Assembly: GCA_016714745.1 (NCBI GenBank)
Contig: JADKCG010000019.1
Span: 24,392-88,391 of the forward strand
Direction: 5' to 3'
DNA: 64,000 nucleotides
Source of the DNA: Elusimicrobiota bacterium
GTDB lineage: Bacteria; Elusimicrobiota; Elusimicrobia; FEN-1173
Under the pieces are notes generated by a model. The model was not told where the DNA came from, made no database searches, and was given only the letters and a program-made list of their open reading frames with translations. Positions 42,183 through 51,895 of this stretch are shown one piece after another (positions within the stretch are counted from its first letter, which is position 1; every line of letters starts with the position of its first letter). A program made the translations under genes and the position numbers.

Positions 42183-44123
42183 ATGTGGGACTCGTCTCTA
42201 AACCGAACGTGCTATTTCCTGGATGTGATCCTGGGGATTTTGATTTTTTCCGTCCCCGCCGGGGCCATTGTCGAGATCCGTTCAGGGGAAGAGAACGCCG
42301 TACTTTTCAACGATCGATTCCCAACCTCCCCCCACATTTGGTCCCCGATTGTTTTAGGAGCAGGGGATTTTAACGGCGACGGCAGGGACGACGTGGCGGT
42401 GGATCTTCCTAGATCCGATAATGGAGAAATCAGTTTGTTTTTCAGCGGAAATCCGGGGAAAACTCTCTTTTCAACAGACGAGAATCTCCGCGTTTTAACG
42501 AATCGAGCTGTTTTTGATGCGCACTCTTTGGCGTTCGCGGATTTGGATGGAGATGGAAAAAAAGAGTTGGTTATTGGAATTTCCCAAAGAGACGTGTCTA
42601 ACAATCGGGGAGAGATCCACATTATTCGCGGATCTACAGCTCCGCTCTCTGTGATCAATCTCATCACGGGCCGGGGAGATCTCCTGATCCTTGGGAAACC
42701 CAGTTCGCTCTTGGGCGCCTCCGTGACGGTGGGGCATTTCAATGAGGACAGCCGGGAAGACCTCCTGATAGCGGCTCCCGGGGTCGGCGAATGTTATTTG
42801 GTGTTCGGCGGATCGGTGCCCCTGGCGGGGACCTTGGATCTTTCCGGGCCCCACCCTCTCCCCGTCATTCGGGGGAGCGGAGGGGTGGGGGGATTCATCA
42901 CGAACGGGGATTTTGATGGGGACGGCTGGGACGATCTTATTCTTTCGGCTCCTAACGCGGACACGGCGGGGCGGACGGATAACGGCGAAATTCACATTCT
43001 CTTCGGCGGGGGATCATTTCCCCCTCTTTGGACATTGGGAAGCCCCCCGGCCGACGTGCGGGTATGGGGCGCTGGAAATACGGCGAGAATTGCCGGCACC
43101 GGCGCGGGCGATTTAACGGGGGATGGCCGGGACGAACTCCTGATTCAGCGGACCCATGGATCCGATGCCGTTGCCATCATTTTGGCCGGCTCCGACATCG
43201 CCGCCGGAGGGATTCTGGATTTGTCCACAACCTCGGCGAACGCCGTGGCCAGCTACCCGATTTTGGATCCAAGCTATACAATGACGGGGAAGGCCGAGTT
43301 TGGCGATTTTGATGGAGACGGAAAGGCCGATCTTTTCGTGATGAACAATCGCGGATCGTCCCGCATTGTATTCGCGATGTTGAGCACGGATGACGCCCCG
43401 GGGGGGGTCGATCTGAACGCCTTGCACGCACGCTCGCTGGCCTGGGAGGGAAACTTCATGGATATCGTTCTCGCCGACCTCAACGGGGACAGATTTCGGG
43501 ACCTGATGGTATTCGATGATTTCGGCGTCCCGTACCAGCCCCCCTACGGGGCCGTCAAAACGGTTTACGGGTTCGAACCGCTCCGAAACCCCACGGTCAA
43601 CATCGCGCCCCGTTCGCCTCCCTCCCCCCGGGTGAAGTTGGCGCTGGCCGTCGGCGGGGATCCCCGGGAGATGAAGCTTTCGGGAGACGTGACCGACGCC
43701 TTCCGGGACCAATGGATTCCCTTTCACAGCGATCCCGAAATCACGTTCACCTCGGAAGAAGGGACCAAAAACGTTCGGGCGGTCTTTCGCAACAGCGTGG
43801 GACGGGAAAGCGAAATGGCCGAGGACTCTCTCGTCCTCGCCTCGGGGGACCCCGGCGTGGTGACCGGGACCAACCGCCTTCGCCCGGGCGCGAAGGCTGT
43901 TTTTGACTGTCACGTGAAAGAAACAACCCGCCTGCGGGCCAGGATTTTCGACGGGCACGGCGAAGAAGTGCGGGCGTTGTTGGACCTGACGGTGGAACCG
44001 GGGATCGTCCCAGTGGTCTGGGACGGGGCCGACATCGGAGGCGGACGGGTGGATCCGGGGGTTTACTTCCTCGTCCTGGAACTCCGCGGCGAACGGATCA
44101 CGAAAAAGATCCTTGTGGAATAG
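42183..44123 (+). CDS. Secreted FG-GAP repeat protein with FlgD-Ig C-terminal domain (module 1)
   Basis: 646 residues. Signal peptide to about residue 30 (ILGILIFSVPAGA). About seven FG-GAP/VCBS blades follow, each with a calcium loop such as GDFNGDGRDDVAV, ADLDGDGKKELVI, GDFDGDGWDDLIL, GDFDGDGKADLFV, as in integrin-like beta-propellers. The last 90 residues are a FlgD-Ig-like domain (NRLRPGAKAVFDCHV, VVWDGADIGGG, GVYFLVLELRGERITKKILV), similar to sorting domains of PorV-dependent secreted proteins. Likely surface-exposed adhesin or sensor. The next gene starts at once. Confidence 0.9.
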   Translation: MWDSSLNRTCYFLDVILGILIFSVPAGAIVEIRSGEENAVLFNDRFPTSPHIWSPIVLGAGDFNGDGRDDVAVDLPRSDNGEISLFFSGNPGKTLFSTDENLRVLTNRAVFDAHSLAFADLDGDGKKELVIGISQRDVSNNRGEIHIIRGSTAPLSVINLITGRGDLLILGKPSSLLGASVTVGHFNEDSREDLLIAAPGVGECYLVFGGSVPLAGTLDLSGPHPLPVIRGSGGVGGFITNGDFDGDGWDDLILSAPNADTAGRTDNGEIHILFGGGSFPPLWTLGSPPADVRVWGAGNTARIAGTGAGDLTGDGRDELLIQRTHGSDAVAIILAGSDIAAGGILDLSTTSANAVASYPILDPSYTMTGKAEFGDFDGDGKADLFVMNNRGSSRIVFAMLSTDDAPGGVDLNALHARSLAWEGNFMDIVLADLNGDRFRDLMVFDDFGVPYQPPYGAVKTVYGFEPLRNPTVNIAPRSPPSPRVKLALAVGGDPREMKLSGDVTDAFRDQWIPFHSDPEITFTSEEGTKNVRAVFRNSVGRESEMAEDSLVLASGDPGVVTGTNRLRPGAKAVFDCHVKETTRLRARIFDGHGEEVRALLDLTVEPGIVPVVWDGADIGGGRVDPGVYFLVLELRGERITKKILVE

Positions 44124-44124
44124 G

Positions 44125-44958
44125 ATGGTTGTTTCCAACCCATGGTCAGCCGGTCAGACGGGCCTGTGGTTCTCGGTCGGCGTGGTCCTGCTCATGGGCG
44201 CGGCCCTGGGCCCGGTGGAGGCCTCTTCCGTGGGCCCGACCCTGTTGGAATGGTCGCCGGGGGTTCGGGCGGAGGGGATGGGCGGCGCTTACTCAGCAGT
44301 GGCGGACGACGCCGGCGCTCTTTTTTGGAACCCGGCCGGGTTGAACCAAATCCCCCTATCGGAAATCGCGTTCAGTCACACGGAGGATTTTGGAGACCAG
44401 TCGCGAAACGATCTTCGGTTTGTTCGTCCCGTTTGGTGGGGCCGGGAACGGAGAACCTGGGGGGCGCGGGTGGCGCACTCTTCGGTGAAATCGTTCGATC
44501 TGGTGGAAGACGGAACGGTGACGGGGAGCGCGGATCCCCAGGAGACCTTGATGGCGTTCTCCTACGCCCAACCGCTGGGCCCCGTCTCGGCGGGGGTGAC
44601 CGCCAAAGCGATCCGGCAGGACCTCACCACGGAATCGGGACAAACATGGGCGGTGGACCTGGGGGCGCTGGGGCGCCGGGGCCGTTGGTCTTGGGGCGTG
44701 GGCCTCAACAGCCTGGGCCCAAACCTCAAAATCGGGGAGAGTTCGGTGGGCCTCCACCCTTCCCTGCGCCTGGGAGGCGCCGGGATGTTCGGCAAACCAA
44801 GAATCGGGGGTCGCTCTCCCTGGCTCGTGGCCGGGCAGGTGGAACCGTTTGACGACGGAACGGTCCGTTCCCGGCTGGGGGTGGAATTCGCCCGCTCCCC
44901 GCGGGGCTCAGGGTGCGGGCGGGATACCGGTCTCTGCGCGGAGCTGAAAACGTTCTAG
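44125..44958 (+). CDS. PorV-like beta-barrel with TPRs, 5' part (module 1)
   Basis: About 258 codons in the true frame. Signal peptide ending VEASS, then the PorV/UPF0164 opening LEWSPGVRAEGMGGAYSAVA followed by DDAGALFWNPAGL, and barrel strands with LRFVRPVWWG. The frame breaks near 44897-44900; one C added to CCCC joins FARSP to AGLRVRAGYRS of the frame at 44913-45923. ATG at 44125 lies next to the FG-GAP stop; TTG at 44113 inside that gene is an alternative. Whole gene 44125-45923, about 600 residues. Confidence 0.82.
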   Translation: MVVSNPWSAGQTGLWFSVGVVLLMGAALGPVEASSVGPTLLEWSPGVRAEGMGGAYSAVADDAGALFWNPAGLNQIPLSEIAFSHTEDFGDQSRNDLRFVRPVWWGRERRTWGARVAHSSVKSFDLVEDGTVTGSADPQETLMAFSYAQPLGPVSAGVTAKAIRQDLTTESGQTWAVDLGALGRRGRWSWGVGLNSLGPNLKIGESSVGLHPSLRLGGAGMFGKPRIGGRSPWLVAGQVEPFDDGTVRSRLGVEFARSPRGSGCGRDTGLCAELKTF

Positions 44959-45923
44959 ACCAGATCGTGTGCGGGGCCGGATTTGAAAAGGGTCCATTCC
45001 AATTGAACTACGCCTTCCTTCCGGGCGAAGCGGTGGGCCAATCCCACCGGCTGGACATTTCGGTTCGTTTGGGAAAAAAACTTCCCGAGGAAGCGCGGCT
45101 CGAAAACCAGCTCGCCTTGGCGGAGGTGCAGTTCAAAGAGAAGCGGATGGTCAAGGCCCGGGAAACCCTGCGAGAGATTCTGGTCCTTTCGCCGTCGAAT
45201 GACCGGGCCCGGAAACTCGCCCGTTCCGTCGAAACTCGGTTTTCGGAAAGCGTCGACCCGGAAACGTTATTCATTCTTGGGGAACAGGCATTCAAAGAAG
45301 GACGCTATGAGTCCGCGGCCGATTTTTTACGCAAGCTTTTGGACGTTCAACCCGACCACAGGGAAGCCCGGGCCCTGTTCGATTCGGCCGAGTCCCGCGC
45401 CGGCGCCGCCCGCTTGGTGAGAGCCGCCGAAAACCTCCAACGGGAACAACGTCGTGAACAAGAGGATCGGCGCCGCCGAGCGCGCCGGCTGACGGACAAG
45501 AAGGAGTGGTCGTCCGCCTTGGACCAGTGGTTGTCGCTCCAGGAACTGGCCCCCAACTCCGCCGAAGCCAAAGCGGGAGTCGCTCTCTGCCGGGAAACCC
45601 TTTACACGGCGGCCGACCAGGCCCGCCGCGACGACCGGCTGGAGGAGGCCCTGCGCTTGTACCAGGCCTCGCGCGCCGGCGGGGTGGACTACAAAGACGC
45701 CGCCGCTCGAACAAAAGCGATCGAACACGCCGTTCGAGCCCGGAATGAAGAGAGGGCGAACCGTCTGTTCGACCAAGCGGTGCGGGCCTATGATTCGAAA
45801 GATTTCCCCAAGGCCCAGGGTTTATTCGAGCAGGCAGGGCGCCTGGCTCCGGAGGACAAAAAGATTCAAAGGGCGCTCGAACGCGTGAGAAAAGAAATCG
45901 GGACGAAGGCGCCTCCCCGATGA
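44913..45923 (+). CDS. PorV-like beta-barrel with TPRs, 3' part (module 1)
   Basis: The GTG at 44913 is internal. The end of the barrel (RAGYRSLRGAENVLDQIVCG) is followed by TPR-like helices: QFKEKRMVKARETLREILVL, LFILGEQAFKEGRYESAADF, LFDQAVRAYDSKDFPKAQGL. PorV-type barrels carry sorting-domain cargo at the outer membrane in type IX secretion; the periplasmic TPRs may link it to the kinase. The stop overlaps the kinase ATG (45920-45923). Confidence 0.85.
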   Translation: MRAGYRSLRGAENVLDQIVCGAGFEKGPFQLNYAFLPGEAVGQSHRLDISVRLGKKLPEEARLENQLALAEVQFKEKRMVKARETLREILVLSPSNDRARKLARSVETRFSESVDPETLFILGEQAFKEGRYESAADFLRKLLDVQPDHREARALFDSAESRAGAARLVRAAENLQREQRREQEDRRRRARRLTDKKEWSSALDQWLSLQELAPNSAEAKAGVALCRETLYTAADQARRDDRLEEALRLYQASRAGGVDYKDAAARTKAIEHAVRARNEERANRLFDQAVRAYDSKDFPKAQGLFEQAGRLAPEDKKIQRALERVRKEIGTKAPPR

Positions 45924-47326
45924 ACCTTCGGACCCGAATCACCCTGTGGACGGTGTTTCTGCTGGCCGCGACATTGGCCGCCGTTGGGGCCGCCCTTTTC
46001 GGAAGCGAGCAACGGCACCTGCAAGCCCAGGCCGAGAAAACGAACTTGGCCTGGATGGGAGGGTTCGCCCAGGCGTGCCGCGACGCCGTCCTGGTTCAGG
46101 ATCATCTGGCGGCGATCAATGCCGCGCGGGCCCTTCAACGGTCCCCGGCCGTCCGGGACGTGGCCTGCTCGGACGGCGCCGGCCGACCCCTGGTCCCCAT
46201 TCAACACCCGATCACGATCCCCCCCCAGACACCCGTGACATCGGCGTCCCGGGCCGTTGAAAAACAAACCTGGATAAATTCGAATGGCGAAACCCTCACG
46301 CGGTTGTCCGTCGCCGTCAGCACCAACGGAAAAAGGACCGCCTCGGCCGCCGTGGTCTTTTCCCAGACCGTCGTAGACGAGGAGATTCGCGCGGTGTTGA
46401 AAGGAACAGCGCGGCGATGGGGGAATATTTTCTGGGCCGCGCTGTTGTTCGGCATCGGAGGGTCGGTTCTGTTGGCGCGCGGTTTGACCGGCCCGATTTT
46501 GCGTATCGCCGAGGGGACCCGGGCCGTGGCCGACGGGCGGCTGGATCACCGCATTGACCTTAAACGAAAAGACGAGTTGGGCCGCCTGGCGGCGGATTTT
46601 GACCGGATGGCTCTTCGGCTGGCGGAGTTGGACCGCATGAAAGAAGATTTCGTGGCCAACGTGACCCACGAGCTTCGTTCGCCCCTGGCCGCCATCGAAA
46701 GTTACTCGGTCCTGATCGATAAAGACATCCGGGCCGGCCGCGTGGCCAACGCCGGAGACCATTTGACCATTGTGCGCAACAACGCCACCCGCCTGGGCCG
46801 GTTCATCAACGACCTCCTCGATGTGGCGAAGATCGAAGCCAAAGGGTTGGACGTTCACCCCGTCTCGGTGCGAGTGGCGGATTTGGCCCGCGAGGTGGCG
46901 GACCTCTTCGCGGCCAAAGCCGGAGAAAAATCCATCGCCCTGGAACTCAACCTGCCGGCGGATCTGACCGTTTGGGCGGACCCCGACAAGCTTCATCAGG
47001 CGCTCACCAATCTAACGGCGAACGCGCTAAAATTCACGCCGATCGAGGGCGGTGTCCCCCACGCCCAGGTGCAAACGGGAACCGTGCGCCTCTCTGTGGC
47101 CGATACGGGCCCCGGCATCGCCCCCGCCGACCGGGACCGAATCTTCAATCGTTTTGAGCAGGCTCGTGAAACCCGCGATCAGGTGAAGGGGCCCAAGGGA
47201 ACAGGCCTCGGATTGGCCATCACCAAAGGCCTGGTGGAAGCCCAGGGAGGACGAATGGAACTGACCAGTGAGTTGGGCCGAGGAAGCGTTTTCTCGATTG
47301 TTTTACCCGCCCGGCCCCCCACATGA
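45920..47326 (+). CDS. Membrane sensor histidine kinase (module 1)
   Basis: 468 residues. Two membrane segments (about 9-27 and 169-187) flank a periplasmic sensor with the phrase FAQACRDAVLVQDHLAAINA (Cys53), probably a Cache-like fold. HAMP (GPILRIAEGTRAVADGRLDH), HisKA with VTHELRSPL (His250), and HATPase with N, G1 and G2 boxes (ALTNLTANALKF, ADTGPGIAP, GPKGTGLGLAI) follow. It should phosphorylate the regulator encoded next; the two overlap by 4 bases. Paralogue of 59526-60923 with the same sensor spacing. Confidence 0.95.
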   Translation: MNLRTRITLWTVFLLAATLAAVGAALFGSEQRHLQAQAEKTNLAWMGGFAQACRDAVLVQDHLAAINAARALQRSPAVRDVACSDGAGRPLVPIQHPITIPPQTPVTSASRAVEKQTWINSNGETLTRLSVAVSTNGKRTASAAVVFSQTVVDEEIRAVLKGTARRWGNIFWAALLFGIGGSVLLARGLTGPILRIAEGTRAVADGRLDHRIDLKRKDELGRLAADFDRMALRLAELDRMKEDFVANVTHELRSPLAAIESYSVLIDKDIRAGRVANAGDHLTIVRNNATRLGRFINDLLDVAKIEAKGLDVHPVSVRVADLAREVADLFAAKAGEKSIALELNLPADLTVWADPDKLHQALTNLTANALKFTPIEGGVPHAQVQTGTVRLSVADTGPGIAPADRDRIFNRFEQARETRDQVKGPKGTGLGLAITKGLVEAQGGRMELTSELGRGSVFSIVLPARPPT

Positions 47327-48018
47327 ACGGCGCGCGTGTGTTGGTGATCGATGACGAACCCGATTTTCGCCGGTTGATCGAAGAACATCTTACCGGGGAA
47401 GGGTTTCAGGTGATCATGGCCGAGGACGGGCGGGAAGGGGTGAGCCGGGCCAGGGAAGCCCTTCCCGACCTGATTTTATTGGACTGGAACCTGCCGGGCC
47501 AGGATGGCACGGAAGTCTGCCGAATTCTTAAAAGCGACCCAAAAACCCAAGACATCCCGATTCTCATGTTGACCGTGCGCGGCCGGGAGACCGACACGGT
47601 TCTGGCCCTGGGATTGGGGGCATGCGATTTCATTTCAAAGCGGGCCCTCCGCCCCCGGGAATTGGCGGCCCGGCTCCAGGTGGCGCTCCGGAAAGGCCGG
47701 CCTTCGATCCCCACGCCCGAACTGATCCGCTACGGTCCGTTAACCCTCGACACGACCCGCCGCCGAGTGACGCTCAGCGGAACTCCCGTGGAACTGAGGC
47801 CGAAAGAATTCGACCTCCTCCATGCGTTCATGAAACGCCCCGGCCATGTGCTCACGCGCGCCTTCCTGACCGAGAGCATTTGGGGTGACCAATATTTCGG
47901 AAGCACGCGGACCATCGACACCACGCTGGCCCGCGTCCGGGCCAAACTGGGCCCGTTCGGGGACCGCCTTCAATCCATCAAAGGGATCGGCTACGTGTTC
48001 GACGAAAGAGAAAGGTAA
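47323..48018 (+). CDS. OmpR/PhoB-family response regulator (module 1)
   Basis: 231 residues. Receiver with acidic pocket DDEPD, phospho-acceptor Asp54 in LLDWNLPG, and the conserved Lys in ISKRALRPREL. C-terminal winged helix (VELRPKEFDLLHAFMKRPGH, RTIDTTLARVRAKLG, IKGIGYVF). It overlaps the kinase by 4 bases and is the last gene of the operon. Targets unknown; control of its own module is the simplest guess. Confidence 0.95.
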   Translation: MNGARVLVIDDEPDFRRLIEEHLTGEGFQVIMAEDGREGVSRAREALPDLILLDWNLPGQDGTEVCRILKSDPKTQDIPILMLTVRGRETDTVLALGLGACDFISKRALRPRELAARLQVALRKGRPSIPTPELIRYGPLTLDTTRRRVTLSGTPVELRPKEFDLLHAFMKRPGHVLTRAFLTESIWGDQYFGSTRTIDTTLARVRAKLGPFGDRLQSIKGIGYVFDERER

Positions 48019-48225
48019 GAAATCCCTCTCGTCATAGGCGACCATGGAATCGAATGGAGTGACATCCGACAGCCCACCCCCGGCAGGGCTTTCGGCCTGA
48101 CGGGTCAAATAAGAAAAACCGTCGCTCCCCTTCTTCGGGGTCCACCCCACGAATGACATCGACCAGCTTGCGATGCAAGTTGTCTTTGGTCGGAAGTTGC
48201 CCGCCCAAGGCATGTAGGATCTGCC
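48019..48225. other. Short spacer between convergent genes
   Basis: 207 bases between the response regulator and the radical-SAM remnant. On the minus strand a short open stretch encodes LGQILHALGGQLPTKDNLHR, which looks protein-like but is not attached to a start or to a family I know; it may be a gene remnant. Confidence 0.35.
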
Positions 48226-49443
48226 CTAAGAGGTCCCCCTCCGGGGGGGGGCCAGGGCCCGGCGCAGTGTTTTTCTGTGGGATATATAAAAAATGACCTG
48301 TTTCACTGCGTTTAGACCACTCCAGCGTTCCAAAAGACGAATGATGATAAACCATTTCCAGAGGGGCCGGTGTGGGGCGAATCGTTTCAATAGGTAAGTC
48401 CCCAGACGTAAGAGGATCGGAGGTGTGCCCTGATCGTCGTTATACAAAAAGACGTTGATCCTCCCCATGGCGTGCCATTTTGTCAGCAGTTGTAGCGTGT
48501 TTAAATCCATTTCTGGATCCGTGTAGGTGACCGGGCGAAGGAACTGATCTGCGGTGCAGGTCGGGTCGTTTCGAAGCATTTCATCGGCGATGGGAGATCC
48601 TTTATAGATCCGCAGTCCCACACCGACATCGATCAAATTCCAAGGAGAGGCCACGGCGTCCATGGTGACAAAGGTTTCTCTCAGTGTTTCTGGCGTTTCT
48701 CCGGGTGCACCCACCAAAAGACAATAGGTGACGTCGATCCCCCTCTGTTGGAGCCGACGGCCCGCGCTCAAAACATCTTTCTTCCGAAACGATTTCCCAA
48801 GGTTTTTTAAAATTTTGTCACACCCTGATTCCACGCCTAGGTCCACATCTCGAAACCCTGCGGTGCGCAACAAATCGACCAGTTCTTCGTCCACGGCACC
48901 TGGGTTAATGCCCATGGTCCTCAGACGAAGAGAAAGCCCACGTTGGATAATGGCCCGCAACACCGCTTTGCAATGGTCCAAAGGGATATTGAAGGTGCTG
49001 TCGGTGAATTCGATATGGGTCACACCAGTGGTCTCGACAATTTCCGCCACTTCATCGGCCACTAGGTGGGGATCGCGCAACCTCACACAGGATCCCTCGA
49101 TCCGATTGTAGGTACAATAGGCACACTTTAGCGCGCACCCTCGCTTGGTCTGCACTTGTATCGGGGAATCGTATCGCCTGTATTCGTTTACATCTATGTA
49201 GCGGTGCACTCTCGAACGGGGAAAACGGTCCAATTCTTTGATCCCCAAAGGGGGATTCTCTTCAATAATTCGCCCCTCTCGCCGGATCACCAGGCCGGAC
49301 ACCCCCGAAAGAGCAAGTCCTCGTTCCCATCGATCAAGCAGGTCCACCATGGCGGTTTCGCCGTCCCCACAGACGGCCAACTCCAGGTCGAAAAAATCCA
49401 ACATTTCCCGACCGTTGATCCCGACCGCCGCTCCACCGATCAC
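48226..49443 (-). pseudogene. B12-binding radical SAM protein, N-terminally truncated
   Basis: 405 codons from a GTG that is not the real start. The frame continues upstream to about 49470 (AKELFAGPIVIGGAAV), the last strand of a cobalamin-binding domain, whose earlier part is missing. The radical-SAM motif CALKCAYC, IEFTDSTFNIPLDH and DVDLGVESGCDKILKNLGKS are intact, and the C-terminal DUF-like tail is present. Members do methylations or rearrangements in lipid and antibiotic pathways. The break coincides with an IS110 transposase remnant, so the gene is probably dead or chimeric. Confidence 0.75.
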
Positions 49444-49871
49444 GATGGGTCCGGCAAACAGTTCCTTTGCCGAACAAGCTGGCCCCGTTTGCGGAGCAGA
49501 TCCCGCGCCGTTCGTTCCTCTTTAGGATAAATGTGCCCTGTCGGAAGAATGCCCAGCCTTAACAGGTGCGCTAAGTGCCGCGCATCGTGCTCGTCCCCCG
49601 TATACTTCATCCCATCGTAGGTCTTCACCGCGACCGTGTTCACTAGCTTCACCGTGTACCCCGCCTCCATCAGCCCGTCCACAAGCCAATACCAGTTGTA
49701 GGTCGATTCCACCGCTATCCCTTGAACTTCTTTCCTGTACGGTGACAACGCCGCCAACACCTTCGTCAGATCATTTGGTAGCCGCCATTCATACACCACA
49801 CGATCGTCTTCGTTCAATATCACCAGCACATTGTTGTTTGAATGTAAGTCAATCGCACTGTATAATTTCAT
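49440..49871 (-). pseudogene. IS110-family transposase, 5' fragment
   Basis: 143 codons. N-terminal DEDD domain with AIDLHSNNNVLVILNEDD (first catalytic Asp), AVESTYNWYWLVDGL, VNTVAVKTYDGMKYTGDEHD and the LLRKRGQLVRQRN helix. The sequence leaves the family at about residue 137 and ends in CLPDPS, out of a different frame of the radical-SAM gene. The C-terminal transposase_20 part with the catalytic Ser is absent, so the element cannot move by itself. Confidence 0.85.
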
Positions 49872-50014
49872 CGTCTCCTCCTCAGGTAGAGAATGTTGGT
49901 CTGGTAACCAAACATTATTTTACCTGTGGGAGGGGACCTCTAGATGATTATCGGGTTAGCCCGGTACTTTCATTTGGGCGCGAAGACCGGCCCCGCGCAG
50001 AGCGCGGGACACCT

Positions 50015-50070
50015 GGGGCGGGTCTCTCCCACGAGACATTTCCGCTAGCGCGGTCACAGAGCCGCTGATG
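50015..50070 (-). repeat. Dispersed repeat, second copy of the 20069 element
   Basis: GGGGCGGGTCTCT to GAGCCGCTGATG, differing from 20069-20124 at a few positions around the CTCGAGAG/CACGAGAC centre. Confidence 0.6.
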
Positions 50071-50213
50071 AGACGGAATGGGCGGGTATTTTTACGGACA
50101 AAAAAGTGCAGGTCGTCGCGGGGAACTACGGACAAACTTTTTTGTGAAGGGTGCCGTGTGCCAGTGGCACACGTTTGGCACGGGCCGGGCAGGCCCTGGC
50201 CCCGAAGGGGAAG

Positions 50214-50260
50214 GCCCGAATTTTACGTCGAATCCCGCGATCCAACTGGGGAATTCGGCT
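50214..50260 (+). repeat. Uninterrupted copy of the 11503 scaffold element
   Basis: CCCGAATTTTACGTCGAATC joined directly to CGCGATCCAACTGGGGAATT. The copy at 11503-11599 has the 45-48 bp unit inserted between these halves. Confidence 0.6.
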
Positions 50261-50518
50261 TAACAACAATGCGGTTTAGATTAGGCCCACATTATTGCAG
50301 TTGTCCCATTTATGGGGCTCTTTTGACTTGGTTAAAATACAAATCGCCCGATAAAACGGGAAACGACTCCTTATCTCAACCGCATTGGGGCTAACAACGA
50401 GACGCAACGGCATCATTGAAGTGGGGACAGGAAGATCCTTATGGATCTTGGCGGGCTCAGGGGACAATCCTCCGGGCGGCTCGACCTTTTCCTCTCTCTT
50501 CGGACTAAATTTTTCCGG

Positions 50519-51895
50519 TCAACGAAACGCCAAGGGGAGAACAAAGCTGAAACCGCCCCCGAGGATGACGAGTGCAATCAAACCGATTAACCCGCCCGAA
50601 ATCAGCATTTGCCGACTGGTAATGTTTCCTTCGGCAAACGCCATGGCGTTCGGCGGAGTTGAAATCGGAAGCGCCATGGCGAAACTTGTGGCCAAGGTCG
50701 TGACCACGGCCAACGCGATGGGGTTGTCCGAGGGAAGAGACAGGGCGATTGGCAAAATGAGGTTAGCCACGGCCGTATGGCTCATGAGCGTCGCCAGCAG
50801 GAACCCCAACACCATCATGACCACAATAAGCATGTTCCCCGTCTGTTGAAAGACGGGCATTCCCACAATCCATTTGGCCAGCCCGCTGATTTCCATCGCT
50901 TTGCCGATGGCCAGGCCGCCCCACATCAACACCAGCACGTCCCATTCCACCTCACGCAAATCCTTTTTATCCAGTAGGTGAAACCCTACCAAGAGCCCCA
51001 CTGCCAACAGGGCAACCAAGGCTTCGGGGATTTTGTGCCATTCGGAGGTCACCCAGAGAAGGACCGTCACCGCGAAGATGCCGACCACCAGCCGGGAGTT
51101 GTGGTCCAACTTATGTTTTTTCTCAAGCATCAGGTTCACATTGTTGTGTTTCGGCGGAAAAAGTTTCATCAGGACAAACCCGCTGATGGCCAAGGTCAAA
51201 ACGACCAAGGGGACGGCCATCATCATCCACGAGAGAAAGGGGAGATGGATCCCCTTGTCGGCCAAAAGACCGACGGCAATGGCGTTGGGTGGAGTGCCGA
51301 TCGGGGTGCCGATACCGCCGATGTTGGCGGCGAACGGAATGGAGAGAATGAGGGCGGTTTTGAACCGGTCGTCGGAGTCCAGGAGGCCCAAAACCGGCCG
51401 GCAGATGGCCAGCATGATGGCCGTGGCCGCGGTGTTGGACATCCACATGGAGACGAAAGCCGTTGAAATCATAAACCCGGCCAGGATGGCCGCGGGCTTG
51501 GTGCCCAACCGGCGGAGAAGGCGGTCCACAAGCTCTTTGTCAATGTGGTACTTTTCCATGGCGGCGGAAAGCATGAACCCGCTGAAGAAGAGCATGATGA
51601 TGGGGCTGGAGAAAGGCACAAGGAAAACAGTGTATCCTTCGCGTTTCATGTCCAAAACGCCCCCCGGGCGGCCCAGGGTAAAGATCAAGAGCAAAACCAC
51701 CAACAGAGACGTCACCCAGAGGGGAAAAATTTCAAGGGCCCAGAAAAAAGCCGCCAGGGCAAAAACGAAGGCTGTCCGTCTGGCCGCTTCCGGGCAATCG
51801 GCGGGAAGAAAGAAATAGAGGGCCGTCGCCAGCCCGAGAGACATCAATCCAAGATAAAAACGGCGGTCTTTCAGTATTTCATTCCATGGTTTCAA
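50519..51895 (-). CDS. DASS/SLC13-family anion (dicarboxylate) transporter
   Basis: 458 residues, polytopic. The two sodium/substrate motifs are present: SNTAATAIM in the first half and SHTAVANLI in the second, with GTPIGTPPNAI and STPPNAMAFA on the paired re-entrant loops. Family members move succinate, fumarate, malate, citrate or sulfate with sodium. It is a single gene between the repeat-rich spacer and the second module; with fumC the likely substrate is a C4-dicarboxylate, but that is inference. Confidence 0.92.
   Translation of the reverse strand: MKPWNEILKDRRFYLGLMSLGLATALYFFLPADCPEAARRTAFVFALAAFFWALEIFPLWVTSLLVVLLLIFTLGRPGGVLDMKREGYTVFLVPFSSPIIMLFFSGFMLSAAMEKYHIDKELVDRLLRRLGTKPAAILAGFMISTAFVSMWMSNTAATAIMLAICRPVLGLLDSDDRFKTALILSIPFAANIGGIGTPIGTPPNAIAVGLLADKGIHLPFLSWMMMAVPLVVLTLAISGFVLMKLFPPKHNNVNLMLEKKHKLDHNSRLVVGIFAVTVLLWVTSEWHKIPEALVALLAVGLLVGFHLLDKKDLREVEWDVLVLMWGGLAIGKAMEISGLAKWIVGMPVFQQTGNMLIVVMMVLGFLLATLMSHTAVANLILPIALSLPSDNPIALAVVTTLATSFAMALPISTPPNAMAFAEGNITSRQMLISGGLIGLIALVILGGGFSFVLPLAFR

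Larger units (their letters stand above)
49872..50518. other. 647-bp non-coding, repeat-rich spacer
   Basis: No gene I can support. It holds the dispersed elements at 50015-50070 and 50214-50260 and a perfect hairpin GTGTGCC-AGT-GGCACAC (50156-50172) nested in wider GTGCC/GGCAC arms. Short open frames here are repeat-derived. Confidence 0.6.

Noticed and set aside
47740..48213. 157-codon minus-strand frame reaching into the response regulator
   Set aside because: Most of it is antisense to the regulator; only a short upstream stretch looks protein-like, and it is covered by the 48019-48225 spacer entry.
50068..50394. 108-codon plus-strand frame in the repeat-rich spacer
   Set aside because: It is built from the hairpins and dispersed elements (50156-50260); no ribosome site and no protein-like composition.
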